The notes below the pieces were generated by a model. It was given only the letters and a program-made list of their open reading frames with translations, was not told the DNA's origin and did no database searches. The position numbers and the translations under genes are program-made. A DNA stretch of 64,000 bases from the NCBI GenBank assembly GCA_951813515.1, contig OX638346.1, forward strand, positions 4,023,617 to 4,087,616, in the 5' to 3' direction. Below, one piece after another: positions 52,880 to 63,029 of the stretch. How positions within the stretch are numbered: position 1 is the stretch's first letter; every line of letters begins with the position of its first letter. Source of the DNA: an uncultured Pseudomonadales bacterium (GTDB lineage: Bacteria; Pseudomonadota; Gammaproteobacteria; Pseudomonadales; Azotimanducaceae).

Positions 52880-55191
52880 ACAGACAGATTCGATTTGCGC
52901 TCTCCGTGACACTTGCCGCGACAACTGTCTTGATCGGCATTACGTGGCTCGCATCGTGCACGGCCCCGCTGGAACAGGCGCCGGTACCGTCACAGTCGCC
53001 AGCGCCACACCCGACGTCATCTCCACCACCCGCGACCGAAGCCGTAGACCGAGTCGAGTTCCCGAGGTCAACGCATGAAACGGTGCTCAGCGCACCTTCG
53101 GACGTGGATTCCCAACCCGCGGTGGCGAAAGAGGAGATCTGGGTCATCGCGCAACCCAAGTCGGGCGACGGTCTCCCTCCGGAAGCTGCTGTCGTGGATA
53201 TCCCCGTATCGGCCACCTACCACACCAGGCTCTATGACTCCCCTGCCGGGATCGTTTCGTCCGAAGAGGACAAACGCGTTGCGCAGCTCGTTTCCGAGGC
53301 GATGGCCGCGAACCACCCGTCGGAGGCGGACGACGACGGCGCGGATCCCGGATCCGGGGCGATGGTGGCGAACATTGCCGCCGAAACGGACGACGGCAGC
53401 ACGCACCAGGTGCCGCTGCCCCTGCAACACACAGCGGTCGACGCCTCGGTCACCGGCCACATCGGTACGGTCAACGTCAAGCAGCAGTTCGCCAACCCGT
53501 TCGACACCAAGATCGAGGCCGTCTACCTCTTTCCGTTGCCCGAAAGGGCCGCGGTTACCGAGTTCCTGATGGTCATCGGAGAGCGGACCATCCGCGGAAT
53601 CCTGCGCGAAAAGGAAGAGGCCGAGGCCATCTACCACGAGGCGCGCGCGCAAGGGTATCGCGCGAGCCTGCTGGTCCAGCGGCGGCCGAACATATTCGAG
53701 CAGAAGGTCGCCAACATCGAACCCGGCAACGCCATCGACGTCGACATCACCTACTTCCACACGCTGGCCTACAAGGACGGCTGGTATTCCTTCGTGTTCC
53801 CCACCGTGGTCGGTCCCCGCTTCAACCCGCCCGGCCGCGCGGATCCCATTCCGGCGATGCCGCGCGGCGGCAACTCCCATGCGGCCGGCGCAACCGGGGT
53901 GGAATACCTCAAACCCACGGAACGGTCCGGGCACGACCTAGCCATTACCGTCGAGATCGATGCGGGCGTCGTGATCGAAGAACTCAAGTCGACGCACGAG
54001 GTCGACATCGAACGCGACGGTTCGGCGTCCGCCACCGTCCAACTGGCTGACCGAAAGACCGTTCCCAATCGGGACTTCGTGCTCGACTTCCGCGTCGCCG
54101 CCGAGGACGTCAAGTCGAATTTCATGACCCACAGGGATCCGGAAACGGGCGAGGGGTTCTTTTCGTTGATGGTGATCCCGCCCCTCGATACCGAGGTCGT
54201 CGCCCGCCGGCCGATGGAAATGGTGTTCGTCATCGACTGCTCCGGTTCGATGTCAGGCTTACCCATGCAGCAGGCCAAGGAGGCCATCAGGACGGCGCTC
54301 GGGCGGCTCAGTCCGGACGACACATTCCAGATCATCCGTTTCTCGGACAACGCCTCCCAGTTCGGCGCCGCACCGGTACCCGCGACCGAGGCCAACCTTG
54401 CGGCTGCGCACAGGTATCTTCAGGGTCTGACGGGCGCGGGCGGGACCTGGATGATCGAAGGGATCAAGGCGGCCCTCGACTTCCCCGACAGCCCATCCCA
54501 CTTCCGCTTCGTATCGTTCATGACCGACGGCTACATCGGCAACGAGGGCGAGATCCTGGCCGAGGTGCACCGCCGGCTCGGAGCGGCCCGCATATTCAGC
54601 TTCGGCGTCGGCAGCTCCGTCAACCGCTACCTGCTCGAACGCATGGCGAAGGAGGGACGCGGCGTGACCGCGTACCTGGGGCTCCACGATTCCGCCGAGG
54701 AAGTCATGGGGTCATTCTTCGAGCGCGTCAGCCACGCGGCGCTCACCGACATAGAGATCGACTGGGGCGGCATGACGGTTTCCGACACCTACCCCGCCCG
54801 GCTTCCCGACCTCTTCGTCGGGAGGCCACTCGTTGTCTCCGGTCGGTTCGCAGGCGAATCGGGTTCCGTGACGGTTTCGGGAACGGTCGGCGGTAGTCGC
54901 CGCTCCCTGGTGATCGACGCCACGGGCCAGGGCGCCGGGCCGTCCGTCGCCAAGGTCTGGGCACGCTCGAACATCGCCGACCTGTCCGACCGGCAGGCGA
55001 CCGCCGGAGATCCCCATGGGAAGCTTGGCGACATCATCAGGCGCATAGCCCTCGAGCACCAGCTCGTGTCGAACTACACGTCGTTCGTTGCCGTGGACGC
55101 ATCGGAAACCACCGAGGGGCAGTACGGAGTGACGGTGCACCAAGCGGTTCCGGTGCCAAAGGGCGTGCGGTACGACACGACCGTCGAATAA
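52876..55191 (+). CDS. VIT and von Willebrand factor A domain lipoprotein
   Basis: The 771-residue protein has a lipobox-like LASC near residue 28, a Pro/Ser-rich linker, a VIT domain (about 180-310; VNVKQQFANPFDTKIEAVYL, then PNIFEQKVANIEPG) and a VWA domain (about 440-620) with the metal site D454-x-S-x-S in IDCSGSMSG. The C-terminal region (IIRRIALEHQLVSNYTSFVA) is typical of bacterial inter-alpha-trypsin-inhibitor-like proteins. VIT-VWA proteins bind other surface proteins or glycans through metal. No LPXTG sorting signal is present. It closes the sigma/dockerin/cohesin-like unit and overlaps its neighbour by four bases. Confidence 0.87.
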   Translation: MNRQIRFALSVTLAATTVLIGITWLASCTAPLEQAPVPSQSPAPHPTSSPPPATEAVDRVEFPRSTHETVLSAPSDVDSQPAVAKEEIWVIAQPKSGDGLPPEAAVVDIPVSATYHTRLYDSPAGIVSSEEDKRVAQLVSEAMAANHPSEADDDGADPGSGAMVANIAAETDDGSTHQVPLPLQHTAVDASVTGHIGTVNVKQQFANPFDTKIEAVYLFPLPERAAVTEFLMVIGERTIRGILREKEEAEAIYHEARAQGYRASLLVQRRPNIFEQKVANIEPGNAIDVDITYFHTLAYKDGWYSFVFPTVVGPRFNPPGRADPIPAMPRGGNSHAAGATGVEYLKPTERSGHDLAITVEIDAGVVIEELKSTHEVDIERDGSASATVQLADRKTVPNRDFVLDFRVAAEDVKSNFMTHRDPETGEGFFSLMVIPPLDTEVVARRPMEMVFVIDCSGSMSGLPMQQAKEAIRTALGRLSPDDTFQIIRFSDNASQFGAAPVPATEANLAAAHRYLQGLTGAGGTWMIEGIKAALDFPDSPSHFRFVSFMTDGYIGNEGEILAEVHRRLGAARIFSFGVGSSVNRYLLERMAKEGRGVTAYLGLHDSAEEVMGSFFERVSHAALTDIEIDWGGMTVSDTYPARLPDLFVGRPLVVSGRFAGESGSVTVSGTVGGSRRSLVIDATGQGAGPSVAKVWARSNIADLSDRQATAGDPHGKLGDIIRRIALEHQLVSNYTSFVAVDASETTEGQYGVTVHQAVPVPKGVRYDTTVE

Positions 55192-55267
55192 GAGCATCAG
55201 CACCGCCTTGCGGTGCCGGCGCCGCCCGCCTTAAGGTAGCGCGACCTCATCAAGGCGCGCCGGCGAG

Positions 55268-56851
55268 ATGCTGAACTGGTCCTTCCCCTATGCCTCCAGG
55301 CGGGCGCCGGTGTTCGCGCGCAACGTCGTCGCCACTTCACAGCCGCTGGCGGCCGAAGCGGGCATCGATGCGCTGCGGCGTGGCGGCAACGCCGTCGACG
55401 CCGCGCTCGCCACGGCAATCACGTTGACGGTCGTCGAGCCCACCATGAACGGTCTCGGCAGCGACGCGTTCGCGATCGTCTGGGACGGCGAGGCGCTGCA
55501 CGGCGTCAACGGCTCCGGCCGTTCGCCGCGCGCCTGGAACGCCGAGCGTTTTGCGCACCTTTCTGAAATGCCCGTCCACGGTTGGGACGCGGTTACCGTT
55601 CCCGGCGCCGTCGACGTCTGGTCGACGCTTTCTGAACGCTTCGGCGCCTTACCTTTCGACGCCCTGTTCGAGGCCGCCATCCACTACGCGCGGGAGGGGT
55701 TCCAGGTCGGGCACATCACAGCGCAGGCCTGGCAGGCGGCAGTCGAAACCTATCGCGGATTCGACGGGTTCATGGCCCATTTCGCTCCCGACGGCAGCGG
55801 GCCCGGACCCGGCGAACTGGTGCGACGGCCGGACATCGCGCGCTCGCTAGAGCAGATCGCCGAATCCGGCGGCGAAGCGTTCTACCGGGGAGCGCTGGCA
55901 CAAGCCATTGTCGCCAACGCCACGGCCATGGGCGGCGCCATGTCCCTGGAGGACCTGGCCGATCACAGCACGGAATGGGTGACGCCGGGCGCGCAGGCAT
56001 ATCGCAACGTCACCCTGCACGAGATACCGCCCAACGGTCAGGGCCTGGCGGCGCAGATCGCGCTCGCGATCCTTGCACACCGGGACTTGCGCGCATTGCC
56101 GGCAAACAGCGTCGAATCCGTGCATCTGCAGGTCGAGGCGATGAAGATCGCGATTCGCGCGGCGTTCGACCACTTCGCGGACCCCGGTTCCATGGCCGTT
56201 TCGCCCGAAACGCTGCTGGACCCCGTTTCCATTGAACGGGTTGCCCGCACGATCGGACACGACGCGTCGAGGCTGCCCCCTGCGCGCCTGCCCGTCAGCC
56301 AGGACACCGTCTACCTCACCGCCGCCGACGCCGAGGGCCGGATGGTGAGCTTCATTCAATCGAACTATCGCGGGTTCGGTTCCGGCATCGTCGTGCCGGG
56401 CACCGGCATCGCCATGCAGAACCGGGGCAACGGCTTCACCCTGGAGCCGGGGCATCCGAACCAGGTCGCCGGCGGCAAGCGCCCCTACCACACGATCATT
56501 CCCGGGTTCGTCACCGAGAACGGCGCCCCGCGCATGTCCTTCGGCGTCATGGGCGGACACATGCAGCACCAGGGCCACGTGCAGATGGTGTACCGCATCT
56601 TCGATCTCGGCGAGAATCCCCAGGCCGCTTCCGACGCGCCGCGATGGCAGGTCCTGCCGGACTACACCCTGGCACTGGAAGACGGGTTCTCCGATCGCGT
56701 GGCGACGGAACTGGCCGGACGCGGACACACCGTGGTGCGCGTCGATCCCGACGTTCCCCTGTTCGGCGGCGCGCAACTCATCTACCGACTCGACGACGGC
56801 TACTGCGCCGCCTCGGACCACCGCAAGGAAGGATTGGCGGCCGGCTTCTAG
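55268..56851 (+). CDS. Gamma-glutamyltransferase family protein
   Basis: The 527-residue N-terminal nucleophile hydrolase starts at MLNWSFPYASRRAPVFARN. It has the family N-terminus (NAVDAALATAITLTVVEPTMNG) and the autocleavage site before T347 in QDTVYLTAADAEGRMVSFIQ, followed by GFGSGIVVPGTGIAMQNRG and GGKRPYHTIIPGF. There is no signal peptide, as in the cytoplasmic or YwrD-like branch that includes cephalosporin acylase relatives, so glutathione or another gamma-glutamyl compound is only the default substrate. It is convergent with the macB-type operon. Confidence 0.88.
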   Translation: MLNWSFPYASRRAPVFARNVVATSQPLAAEAGIDALRRGGNAVDAALATAITLTVVEPTMNGLGSDAFAIVWDGEALHGVNGSGRSPRAWNAERFAHLSEMPVHGWDAVTVPGAVDVWSTLSERFGALPFDALFEAAIHYAREGFQVGHITAQAWQAAVETYRGFDGFMAHFAPDGSGPGPGELVRRPDIARSLEQIAESGGEAFYRGALAQAIVANATAMGGAMSLEDLADHSTEWVTPGAQAYRNVTLHEIPPNGQGLAAQIALAILAHRDLRALPANSVESVHLQVEAMKIAIRAAFDHFADPGSMAVSPETLLDPVSIERVARTIGHDASRLPPARLPVSQDTVYLTAADAEGRMVSFIQSNYRGFGSGIVVPGTGIAMQNRGNGFTLEPGHPNQVAGGKRPYHTIIPGFVTENGAPRMSFGVMGGHMQHQGHVQMVYRIFDLGENPQAASDAPRWQVLPDYTLALEDGFSDRVATELAGRGHTVVRVDPDVPLFGGAQLIYRLDDGYCAASDHRKEGLAAGF

Positions 56852-56872
56852 TCGAAATGGCCGCGGCTGTGG

Positions 56873-58978
56873 CTATTCGTCCGCAAGCGCGTCCACCGGA
56901 TCGAGCCGCGCCGCCCGGCGCGCCGGGATGATGGCGGCAACCAGGCCCGTCGCGACACCGCCACAGAGGGCGACTGGCACGAACCACCCAGCGAAGGCGA
57001 TCGGGACCTGCGTAGATCCGAGCGGCGTTGCCAATGCAGCGAACCCGATGCCGGCCCAGTACCCGAGCAGAAGACCGGCTGCCCCGCCAACAAACGCCGC
57101 GATGGCTGCCTCGACAAGGAACTGGGAGGCGATATCACGCCGTCGCGCACCGACGGCCATCCGGATGCCGATCTCCCGGCGCCGTGCACCGACCGCCACC
57201 AGCGTGGTCGCCGTGACACCTACGATGGCAACCAGCAGCGCGACAGCGGCAATGCCTCCCTGGATGACGGAATGCAGGCCCCACATCCTGTCGAAGGTGT
57301 CGGCCAGTTCGACGTCGGTATTTATTGTGAACCCCTCGCGACCGTGTGTCCGGATCAACAGGTCCCGTATCGCCGAGGCGGTTGCCTCCACAGTGGTCGA
57401 ATCGGCCACGCGCACTTCAATGGTGAGCGCGCCGAAGGGCTTGGTGAACGACCTGAAGCCATCGTCGATGTGGACCACAGGCGCGACTTCGGCGGGCGCG
57501 AGCAGGGCCCGGGCAGTGTGAAACGGCACGTAGGCGACATCGCCGAACGTCGCCCGCCAACTGTCCACCATCTCCTCTGGTGGTTCCATGCCCGGCGGGA
57601 GCGGAGATCGTTCGAGCACACCCTTGACCAGAAACGGGAACCCTTCGATCTGGACAAGCTCGCCAACAGGGTCGGTACCGGCCTCGAACAGAGCCTCTGC
57701 CACCGTAGGTCCGAGGACCACCACTTGCTCACGGCGTTCGCTGTCTTCCTCGGTCAGGAAGGCGCCACGGGCCAATGGCCATGGCCGCTGGTCGGCCGCG
57801 GTGGGTTGCGTCCGGGTTTCGGCGCGAATCTTTGTCTCTTCGGCTACGGTTCCCCACCGGATCGAAAGCGGACCCTGAATCGAAAAGTGCGTCGCCGTCA
57901 CGATCGGGAATTCAGACCGGATCGCGTCGGCGTCAGCCGGCGTGAGTTGAACGGCAACGTCCTTATTCGACGACCCAAGAGAATGGATCTCGATTCGGTC
58001 GGCCTGGAGGGTATCGAGGATCCTACGCTCGATCCCCTCGGCGAGACTTAGCAGCGCGACCACCGATCCGACGCCGAGCGCCACGCTGAGCACCATGAGT
58101 GCCGTGCGCAGGGAATTCGCGCCAAGGCACGTCAGCGCGTCCCGAAGGAGAGCGGGCAATCCCAACCCCTGTCCTCGCCCTTTCCACGGCGTCTCTATGC
58201 GCGGCGGGACCTTTCGGGATTCGGATGCCATGGCGCCCGAGTCCGCCGCCACGCGACCGTCCCGCAGTTCGATCCGGCGGTTCGCGCCGGCCGCGACCGC
58301 CGCGTCGTGGGAGACGATCACCACCGTATGACCCCGCGCCGCCAGTTCCCTCAGCAGCGACATCACCTCCTCGCCCTGGGCGGAGTCGAGCGCACCCGTG
58401 GGTTCGTCGGCGAGAATCACGCGACCGCCGTTCATCAGGGCGCGCGCGATCGACGTCCTCTGCTGTTCTCCTCCGGACAGCTCCGACGGGCGGTGGTCCA
58501 GCCGCTCGCTCAAGCCGAGAGACTCCAGCAGCTTGCGCGCACGCGCCCGTGCCGGCGCCGCGCCCAGACCAAGGTAGCGCGCGGGAAGTTCGACGTTCTG
58601 CTGCGAGGTCGCGGACTCGAGCAGGTTGAAGGCCTGGAAGACGAACCCGAACTCGTTCCGGCGCATGCGGGCGAGCGCATCGGCATCGAGGACTGTCACG
58701 TCCCGCCCGTCGAATCGATACTCGCCGGCGCTCGGGCGATCCAGGCAACCGAGGATGTTCAGAAGCGTGGACTTGCCGGCGCCCGAGGGACCGGTAATGC
58801 AAACCATCTCCCCGGCCTCTATGGCCAGCGTCACGTCCGCAAGGACCTGCGTTCGAACGCCGTCCTCGTCTTCGAATATGCGGTCCACGCCGCGCAACTC
58901 GATCAGCGGCGACGCCGGGCTATGCTCAGCGGTTTCCACAAGTTCTCCCTCGACCATCCTAATTGCGTTCGGCAACAT
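56873..58978 (-). CDS. MacB-type ABC transporter (ATPase fused to permease), third in the operon
   Basis: The 701-residue protein has an N-terminal ATPase (about 28-245) with Walker A GPSGAGKST, signature LSGGEQQRTS and Walker B VILADEPTGALD. A MacB-like permease follows, with a first helix near 300, a periplasmic domain (about 320-560) and three final helices that include the EIGIRMAVGARRRDI turn. MacB proteins drive efflux of peptides, macrolides or toxins through a TolC partner by moving periplasmic cargo outward. The start follows the stop of the preceding macB-type gene by eight bases. It is the last gene of a four-gene reverse-strand operon. Confidence 0.9.
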   Translation of the reverse strand: MLPNAIRMVEGELVETAEHSPASPLIELRGVDRIFEDEDGVRTQVLADVTLAIEAGEMVCITGPSGAGKSTLLNILGCLDRPSAGEYRFDGRDVTVLDADALARMRRNEFGFVFQAFNLLESATSQQNVELPARYLGLGAAPARARARKLLESLGLSERLDHRPSELSGGEQQRTSIARALMNGGRVILADEPTGALDSAQGEEVMSLLRELAARGHTVVIVSHDAAVAAGANRRIELRDGRVAADSGAMASESRKVPPRIETPWKGRGQGLGLPALLRDALTCLGANSLRTALMVLSVALGVGSVVALLSLAEGIERRILDTLQADRIEIHSLGSSNKDVAVQLTPADADAIRSEFPIVTATHFSIQGPLSIRWGTVAEETKIRAETRTQPTAADQRPWPLARGAFLTEEDSERREQVVVLGPTVAEALFEAGTDPVGELVQIEGFPFLVKGVLERSPLPPGMEPPEEMVDSWRATFGDVAYVPFHTARALLAPAEVAPVVHIDDGFRSFTKPFGALTIEVRVADSTTVEATASAIRDLLIRTHGREGFTINTDVELADTFDRMWGLHSVIQGGIAAVALLVAIVGVTATTLVAVGARRREIGIRMAVGARRRDIASQFLVEAAIAAFVGGAAGLLLGYWAGIGFAALATPLGSTQVPIAFAGWFVPVALCGGVATGLVAAIIPARRAARLDPVDALADE

Positions 58979-58986
58979 CCGCGGCG

Positions 58987-60990
58987 CTACCGCGACAACG
59001 CCGCCACCGGGTCGAGCGCCGCCGCCCTACGGGCCGGCACGATGCCGGCCGCGAGCCCGGTGCCCACGGCGCATGCCAGCGCTGCGAACACGAACCACAG
59101 CGACAGCGCTGCGGGTACGTCGAAGGCGTCGAATACAATCCGGCTCGCGAAACCCAGAACGGTTCCCAGCACCCCGCCCGCCACGGTAACGGCCACCGCC
59201 TCCAGCAGGAACTGGCGCAGGATATCCTGCCGGCGGGCGCCCGTGGCCATGCGGATGCCGATCTCGCGGGTGCGCTCGCCGACCGACACCAGCATCACGG
59301 AAGTCACGCCCATGCCCCCGACGAAGAGCGAGATCGCGCCCACCGCACCCATCAGGGCGGACATCAGACGCTCGACGGTCGAAAACCCGATCATGGAAGG
59401 GATGTCCGAGCTCAGATTGAAGCCGCGGTGGCCGTGGCGGCGCGCGAGCAGGTTATCCACCGCCCGAGCCGTCTCGCCAACTCGCTTGGGGTTCTCTGCG
59501 ACGACCGTGATCGCGTCCAGGGTCTCGCGGCCGAACAGCAGCGCCTGCGCGGTGCCGAGAGGGACCAGCACCTTCTTGTCGCGGTAGTCCTCGACCACGC
59601 TCCCCGGCCTGCCGAACCGGGCCAACACACCCTTGACCAGGAAGGGCGTCCCACCAACCAGCACGTGTCGGCCCACCGCCGCGCTCGTCGGGAACAGCTC
59701 ATCGCGTATCGCCGCGCCGATCACCACCACCGGCTCCTGGTTCGCGCTGTCGCGGTCGGAAAAGAACACGCCCCGCGAGAGCCCGAGGTGCTCAATGACG
59801 AGTGTCTCCGGCAGGGCCGACTGCACCATCGCCTGGACCAGTCGATCCGCGTGACGCAATGTGAACTGGCCGCTGACGTGCGGCAGCACGCCCCGAATGT
59901 TGTCCACTCCGCGCCCAATCGCCTCGGCATCGGCCAGGGTCAGCCGCACGGGCGTCGACTCGCGGTCGCCATATTCCACGCCGGACCGGATGAAGATCCG
60001 GTCGGCGCCGATCCGGGAGACGGTCTCCACGCTCGCGCGATAGCCGCCCTGCACGACGCTCAGCATGGCGACCACCGACCACACCCCCACCGTCACGCTG
60101 AGCACGGTCAGCGCCGTGCGCAGCCGGCTGCCGCGCAACAGGTTGGCGCGCAACGACGCAAGCGTTCCCCGAAGCGACTCGGCGACACGTTCGAAGTCCA
60201 GGCGGGTCCTCCCGCGCCCAGACCGGGGCAACGGATCCGGCCCAAGGACCGCGCCACCTGCTTCCGCGCGCGCCGCGCCACCGGTGTGCCGGTCAGCAAC
60301 GACCCGGCCGTCGAGCAGGTCGATGCGCCGCTCCGCCCAAGCCGCCACCTCCGGGTCGTGCGTAATCACGATCACCGTGTGGCCGCGCGTCGACAGGTCC
60401 GCCAGCACCGCCAGTACGTCCTCGCCGTTCTTCGTGTCGAGCGCGCCCGTCGGTTCGTCGGCCAGGATCACGCGCCCGCCGTTCATCAGCGCGCGGGCGA
60501 TGGCCACCCGCTGCTGCTCGCCGCCGGACAGCGCCCGGGGCCGATGGCCGAGGCGACTCCCCAGGGCGAACGCCTTGAGCAGCGCCTCCGCCCGCTCCGA
60601 ACGAAGCGCGCGCCCGAGATGGGCGTAGGCCGCGGGCATCTCGACGTTTTCCCGCGCTGTTGCGGAGCCGAGCAGGTTGTAGGACTGGAACACGAAGCCG
60701 AAAGACTCCCGGCGCAGGGCAGCCCGCTCGTCGGCGCCCAGCCGACCGACGTCCCGGCCCTGGAACCGGTAGACGCCCTGCGTCGGCCGGTCGAGGCAGC
60801 CGAGGATGTTCATGAGCGTGGACTTGCCGGACCCGGAGGGGCCCATGACGGCAACGAACTCGCCGGGGGCGATCCGGAGGTTCACGTCCGACAGCGCGCG
60901 GGTTTCGACGCCGCGTCTACCGCTGCCTGCCCGCCGGTAGACCCGCCCCACGTCGACGAGTTCGATCAGGGGAGGTTCTGCGGCGGCCAT
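58987..60990 (-). CDS. MacB-type ABC transporter, second in the operon
   Basis: The 667-residue protein starts at MAAAEPPLIELVDVGRVYRR; the long open frame upstream is out of family. It has Walker A GPSGSGKST, LSGGEQQRVA, VILADEPTGALD and a permease half ending in EIGIRMATGARRQDILRQFL and three helices. Each of the three transporters in this operon has its own full ATPase and permease, and they differ most in the periplasmic domain, where cargo is recognised. A 20-base gap separates it from the preceding gene. Confidence 0.9.
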   Translation of the reverse strand: MAAAEPPLIELVDVGRVYRRAGSGRRGVETRALSDVNLRIAPGEFVAVMGPSGSGKSTLMNILGCLDRPTQGVYRFQGRDVGRLGADERAALRRESFGFVFQSYNLLGSATARENVEMPAAYAHLGRALRSERAEALLKAFALGSRLGHRPRALSGGEQQRVAIARALMNGGRVILADEPTGALDTKNGEDVLAVLADLSTRGHTVIVITHDPEVAAWAERRIDLLDGRVVADRHTGGAARAEAGGAVLGPDPLPRSGRGRTRLDFERVAESLRGTLASLRANLLRGSRLRTALTVLSVTVGVWSVVAMLSVVQGGYRASVETVSRIGADRIFIRSGVEYGDRESTPVRLTLADAEAIGRGVDNIRGVLPHVSGQFTLRHADRLVQAMVQSALPETLVIEHLGLSRGVFFSDRDSANQEPVVVIGAAIRDELFPTSAAVGRHVLVGGTPFLVKGVLARFGRPGSVVEDYRDKKVLVPLGTAQALLFGRETLDAITVVAENPKRVGETARAVDNLLARRHGHRGFNLSSDIPSMIGFSTVERLMSALMGAVGAISLFVGGMGVTSVMLVSVGERTREIGIRMATGARRQDILRQFLLEAVAVTVAGGVLGTVLGFASRIVFDAFDVPAALSLWFVFAALACAVGTGLAAGIVPARRAAALDPVAALSR

Positions 60991-61010
60991 GGACTTGCGT
61001 CGTATCCCCG

Positions 61011-63029
61011 TTACCGGTCCGACGATAGCGCCGTGACCGGATCGAGGCGCGCGCCCCTTTGCGCCGGGACGAGCGCGAAGATCATTCCGGTCGCCACCGC
61101 GCATGTGATCGCCGCGGGAACGAACCAGGGGGCGAACGCAACGGTTGCCGAAGCCAGGTCGGACAACAACGGGCCACCCGCGAATACCAACAGCACGCCG
61201 CACGCACCGCCCAGGGCTGTCAGGACGCTGTTCTCGACCAGGAACTGCCACAGGATGTCACGGCGCCGGGCGCCCATCGCCATGCGGATACCGATCTCCC
61301 GCCTGCGCTGGCTTACCGATGTCAGCGTCACCGACATGACGCCGAGTCCGCCGACGAGCAGCGCGACCACACTGAGCGCGCCGACGATGGTCGCCTGCGT
61401 GGCCGAGAGCTTTCTGTACGCCGCGAGGCGCAGTGCGTCGTTCTCGACGGTGTAGCCCTCGACGCCGTGACGCCGGAACATGAGATCCTTGATCTCGATT
61501 GCCGTCTCGTCGAGACCCGACATGTCCCGCACAACTACGTCAAGTCGATGAAGGTTGTCGGTGCCGAACAGCATGTCACGGCCTGTCGCGAAGGGAACGT
61601 GAACAACCATGCCGAAGTACTTCAGGCCGGCCTCGGTGACCGAGACGGCCCGTAGCTCTTTCTCGTTCCGGGGATAGGTGGTGAGGACTCCCTTGACCTC
61701 GAAGGGCACCCCGCCGACGTGGACGTGCTGGCCTACGGGGTCTACTCCGTCTGCAAACAGTTGCTCGCGAACGGTGGGTCCGATGACCGCAACCTGCACT
61801 CCATCATCCTGGTCCCGCTGATCGAGATAAGTACCGCTCTCCAGGGGCCAGGAGACGCTGTCAGGGGTCCTCGGTTCGGTCAGCGGCGTCCCGTGAACAT
61901 CGACCTGTTCCATGTGCTCGCCTTCGTACTGAACGGTAAGGGCTTTCCGCATCTCGGGAATGACCGTGCGGACATTGCGAATCTCCTCGGCGATGGCCCC
62001 CGCGTCCGCCATGGTCTTCGGAAGAAACTGCACCCTGTTGCCCACGATTGAGATGCCGCTAACGCTCAGGCGGTTCGCCCCCATACGCTCTACCGCCGCC
62101 ATGACATCCCTGCGCGCACCCTCGACCAGGCTGAGCACAGCGCCGGCCAGCCAGATCCCGAGCGCAATGCTCAAGACCGTGAGCGCCGCCCGCAGACGAC
62201 CACCCCGCAAGGAAGCCAATCCGCCGCGAAGTGCCGACAGCCAAGGCGTCCCGGAACGCGCGTGCGGCCTGGATGGCCGGTCGACGGGCGTTGCCGGTCC
62301 GGCACCGGAACCCCCCACGATGCGCCCGTCCCGCAACTCAATACGGCGGCGGGCGCGGTTCGCCACCGCCCGGTCGTGGGAGACGATGATCACCGTGCGG
62401 CCTTGCCCGGCCAACTGTTCAAGCAACGCCAGCACCTGACCGCCCTGTTCCGTATCGAGTGCGCCGGTGGGTTCGTCGGCGAGGATCACACCCGCGCCAT
62501 TCATCAGTGCGCGCGCGATGGCAACCCGCTGCTGCTCGCCGCCCGATAACTCGGCGGGCCGGGAACCGGACCGCTCTTCCAGGCCGAAGGACTGCAGAAG
62601 CTGTTGGGCCCTTTTGCGGCGGTTCGATGCACCTGCCACGTATGTCGCCGGGAGTTCGACGTTGTCCAGCGCCGTCAACGACTCCAGCAGGTTGTAGGAC
62701 TGGAACACGAAGCCGAACGACTCACGCCGCAGGGCGGCGAGGCCGTCGTCGTCGAGTCCCGCGATGTCGGTTCCCGCTATGCGACATTCGCCCGATGTCG
62801 CGCGGTCCAGGCACCCGATGAGGTGCATCATCGTCGTCTTGCCGGATCCGGACGGACCGGTCACGCAGACGAACTCTCCGGCGTCGATCCGTAGCGACAC
62901 GTCGTCCAGGGCCCGCACCCGCTCGCCGCCTTCGTGTTCGAACACTCGAGTGACGCCGACCAGTTCGATCAGGGGTCCCGCTTGTGGCTCTTCCGCTGCC
63001 CGTTGCACCATGGTCCCGATACCATTCAA
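61011..63029 (-). CDS. MacB-type ABC transporter, first in the operon
   Basis: The 672-residue protein starts at MNGIGTMVQRAAEEPQAG (a second Met at 63011). It shows Walker A GPSGSGKTT, LSGGEQQRVA and VILADEPTGALD in the ATPase half, and a permease half with EIGIRMAMGARRRDILWQFL near the C-terminus. Its start overlaps the stop of the TolC-type gene by four bases (ATGA). With a TolC-type outer-membrane factor and, presumably, a membrane-fusion protein encoded upstream beyond the window, it would form a tripartite efflux pump. Confidence 0.9.
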   Translation of the reverse strand: MNGIGTMVQRAAEEPQAGPLIELVGVTRVFEHEGGERVRALDDVSLRIDAGEFVCVTGPSGSGKTTMMHLIGCLDRATSGECRIAGTDIAGLDDDGLAALRRESFGFVFQSYNLLESLTALDNVELPATYVAGASNRRKRAQQLLQSFGLEERSGSRPAELSGGEQQRVAIARALMNGAGVILADEPTGALDTEQGGQVLALLEQLAGQGRTVIIVSHDRAVANRARRRIELRDGRIVGGSGAGPATPVDRPSRPHARSGTPWLSALRGGLASLRGGRLRAALTVLSIALGIWLAGAVLSLVEGARRDVMAAVERMGANRLSVSGISIVGNRVQFLPKTMADAGAIAEEIRNVRTVIPEMRKALTVQYEGEHMEQVDVHGTPLTEPRTPDSVSWPLESGTYLDQRDQDDGVQVAVIGPTVREQLFADGVDPVGQHVHVGGVPFEVKGVLTTYPRNEKELRAVSVTEAGLKYFGMVVHVPFATGRDMLFGTDNLHRLDVVVRDMSGLDETAIEIKDLMFRRHGVEGYTVENDALRLAAYRKLSATQATIVGALSVVALLVGGLGVMSVTLTSVSQRRREIGIRMAMGARRRDILWQFLVENSVLTALGGACGVLLVFAGGPLLSDLASATVAFAPWFVPAAITCAVATGMIFALVPAQRGARLDPVTALSSDR

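Noticed and set aside
58963..61455. + strand frame of 830 codons opposite the MacB-type genes
   Set aside because: No domain, extreme Arg/His composition; shadow of the transporter genes.
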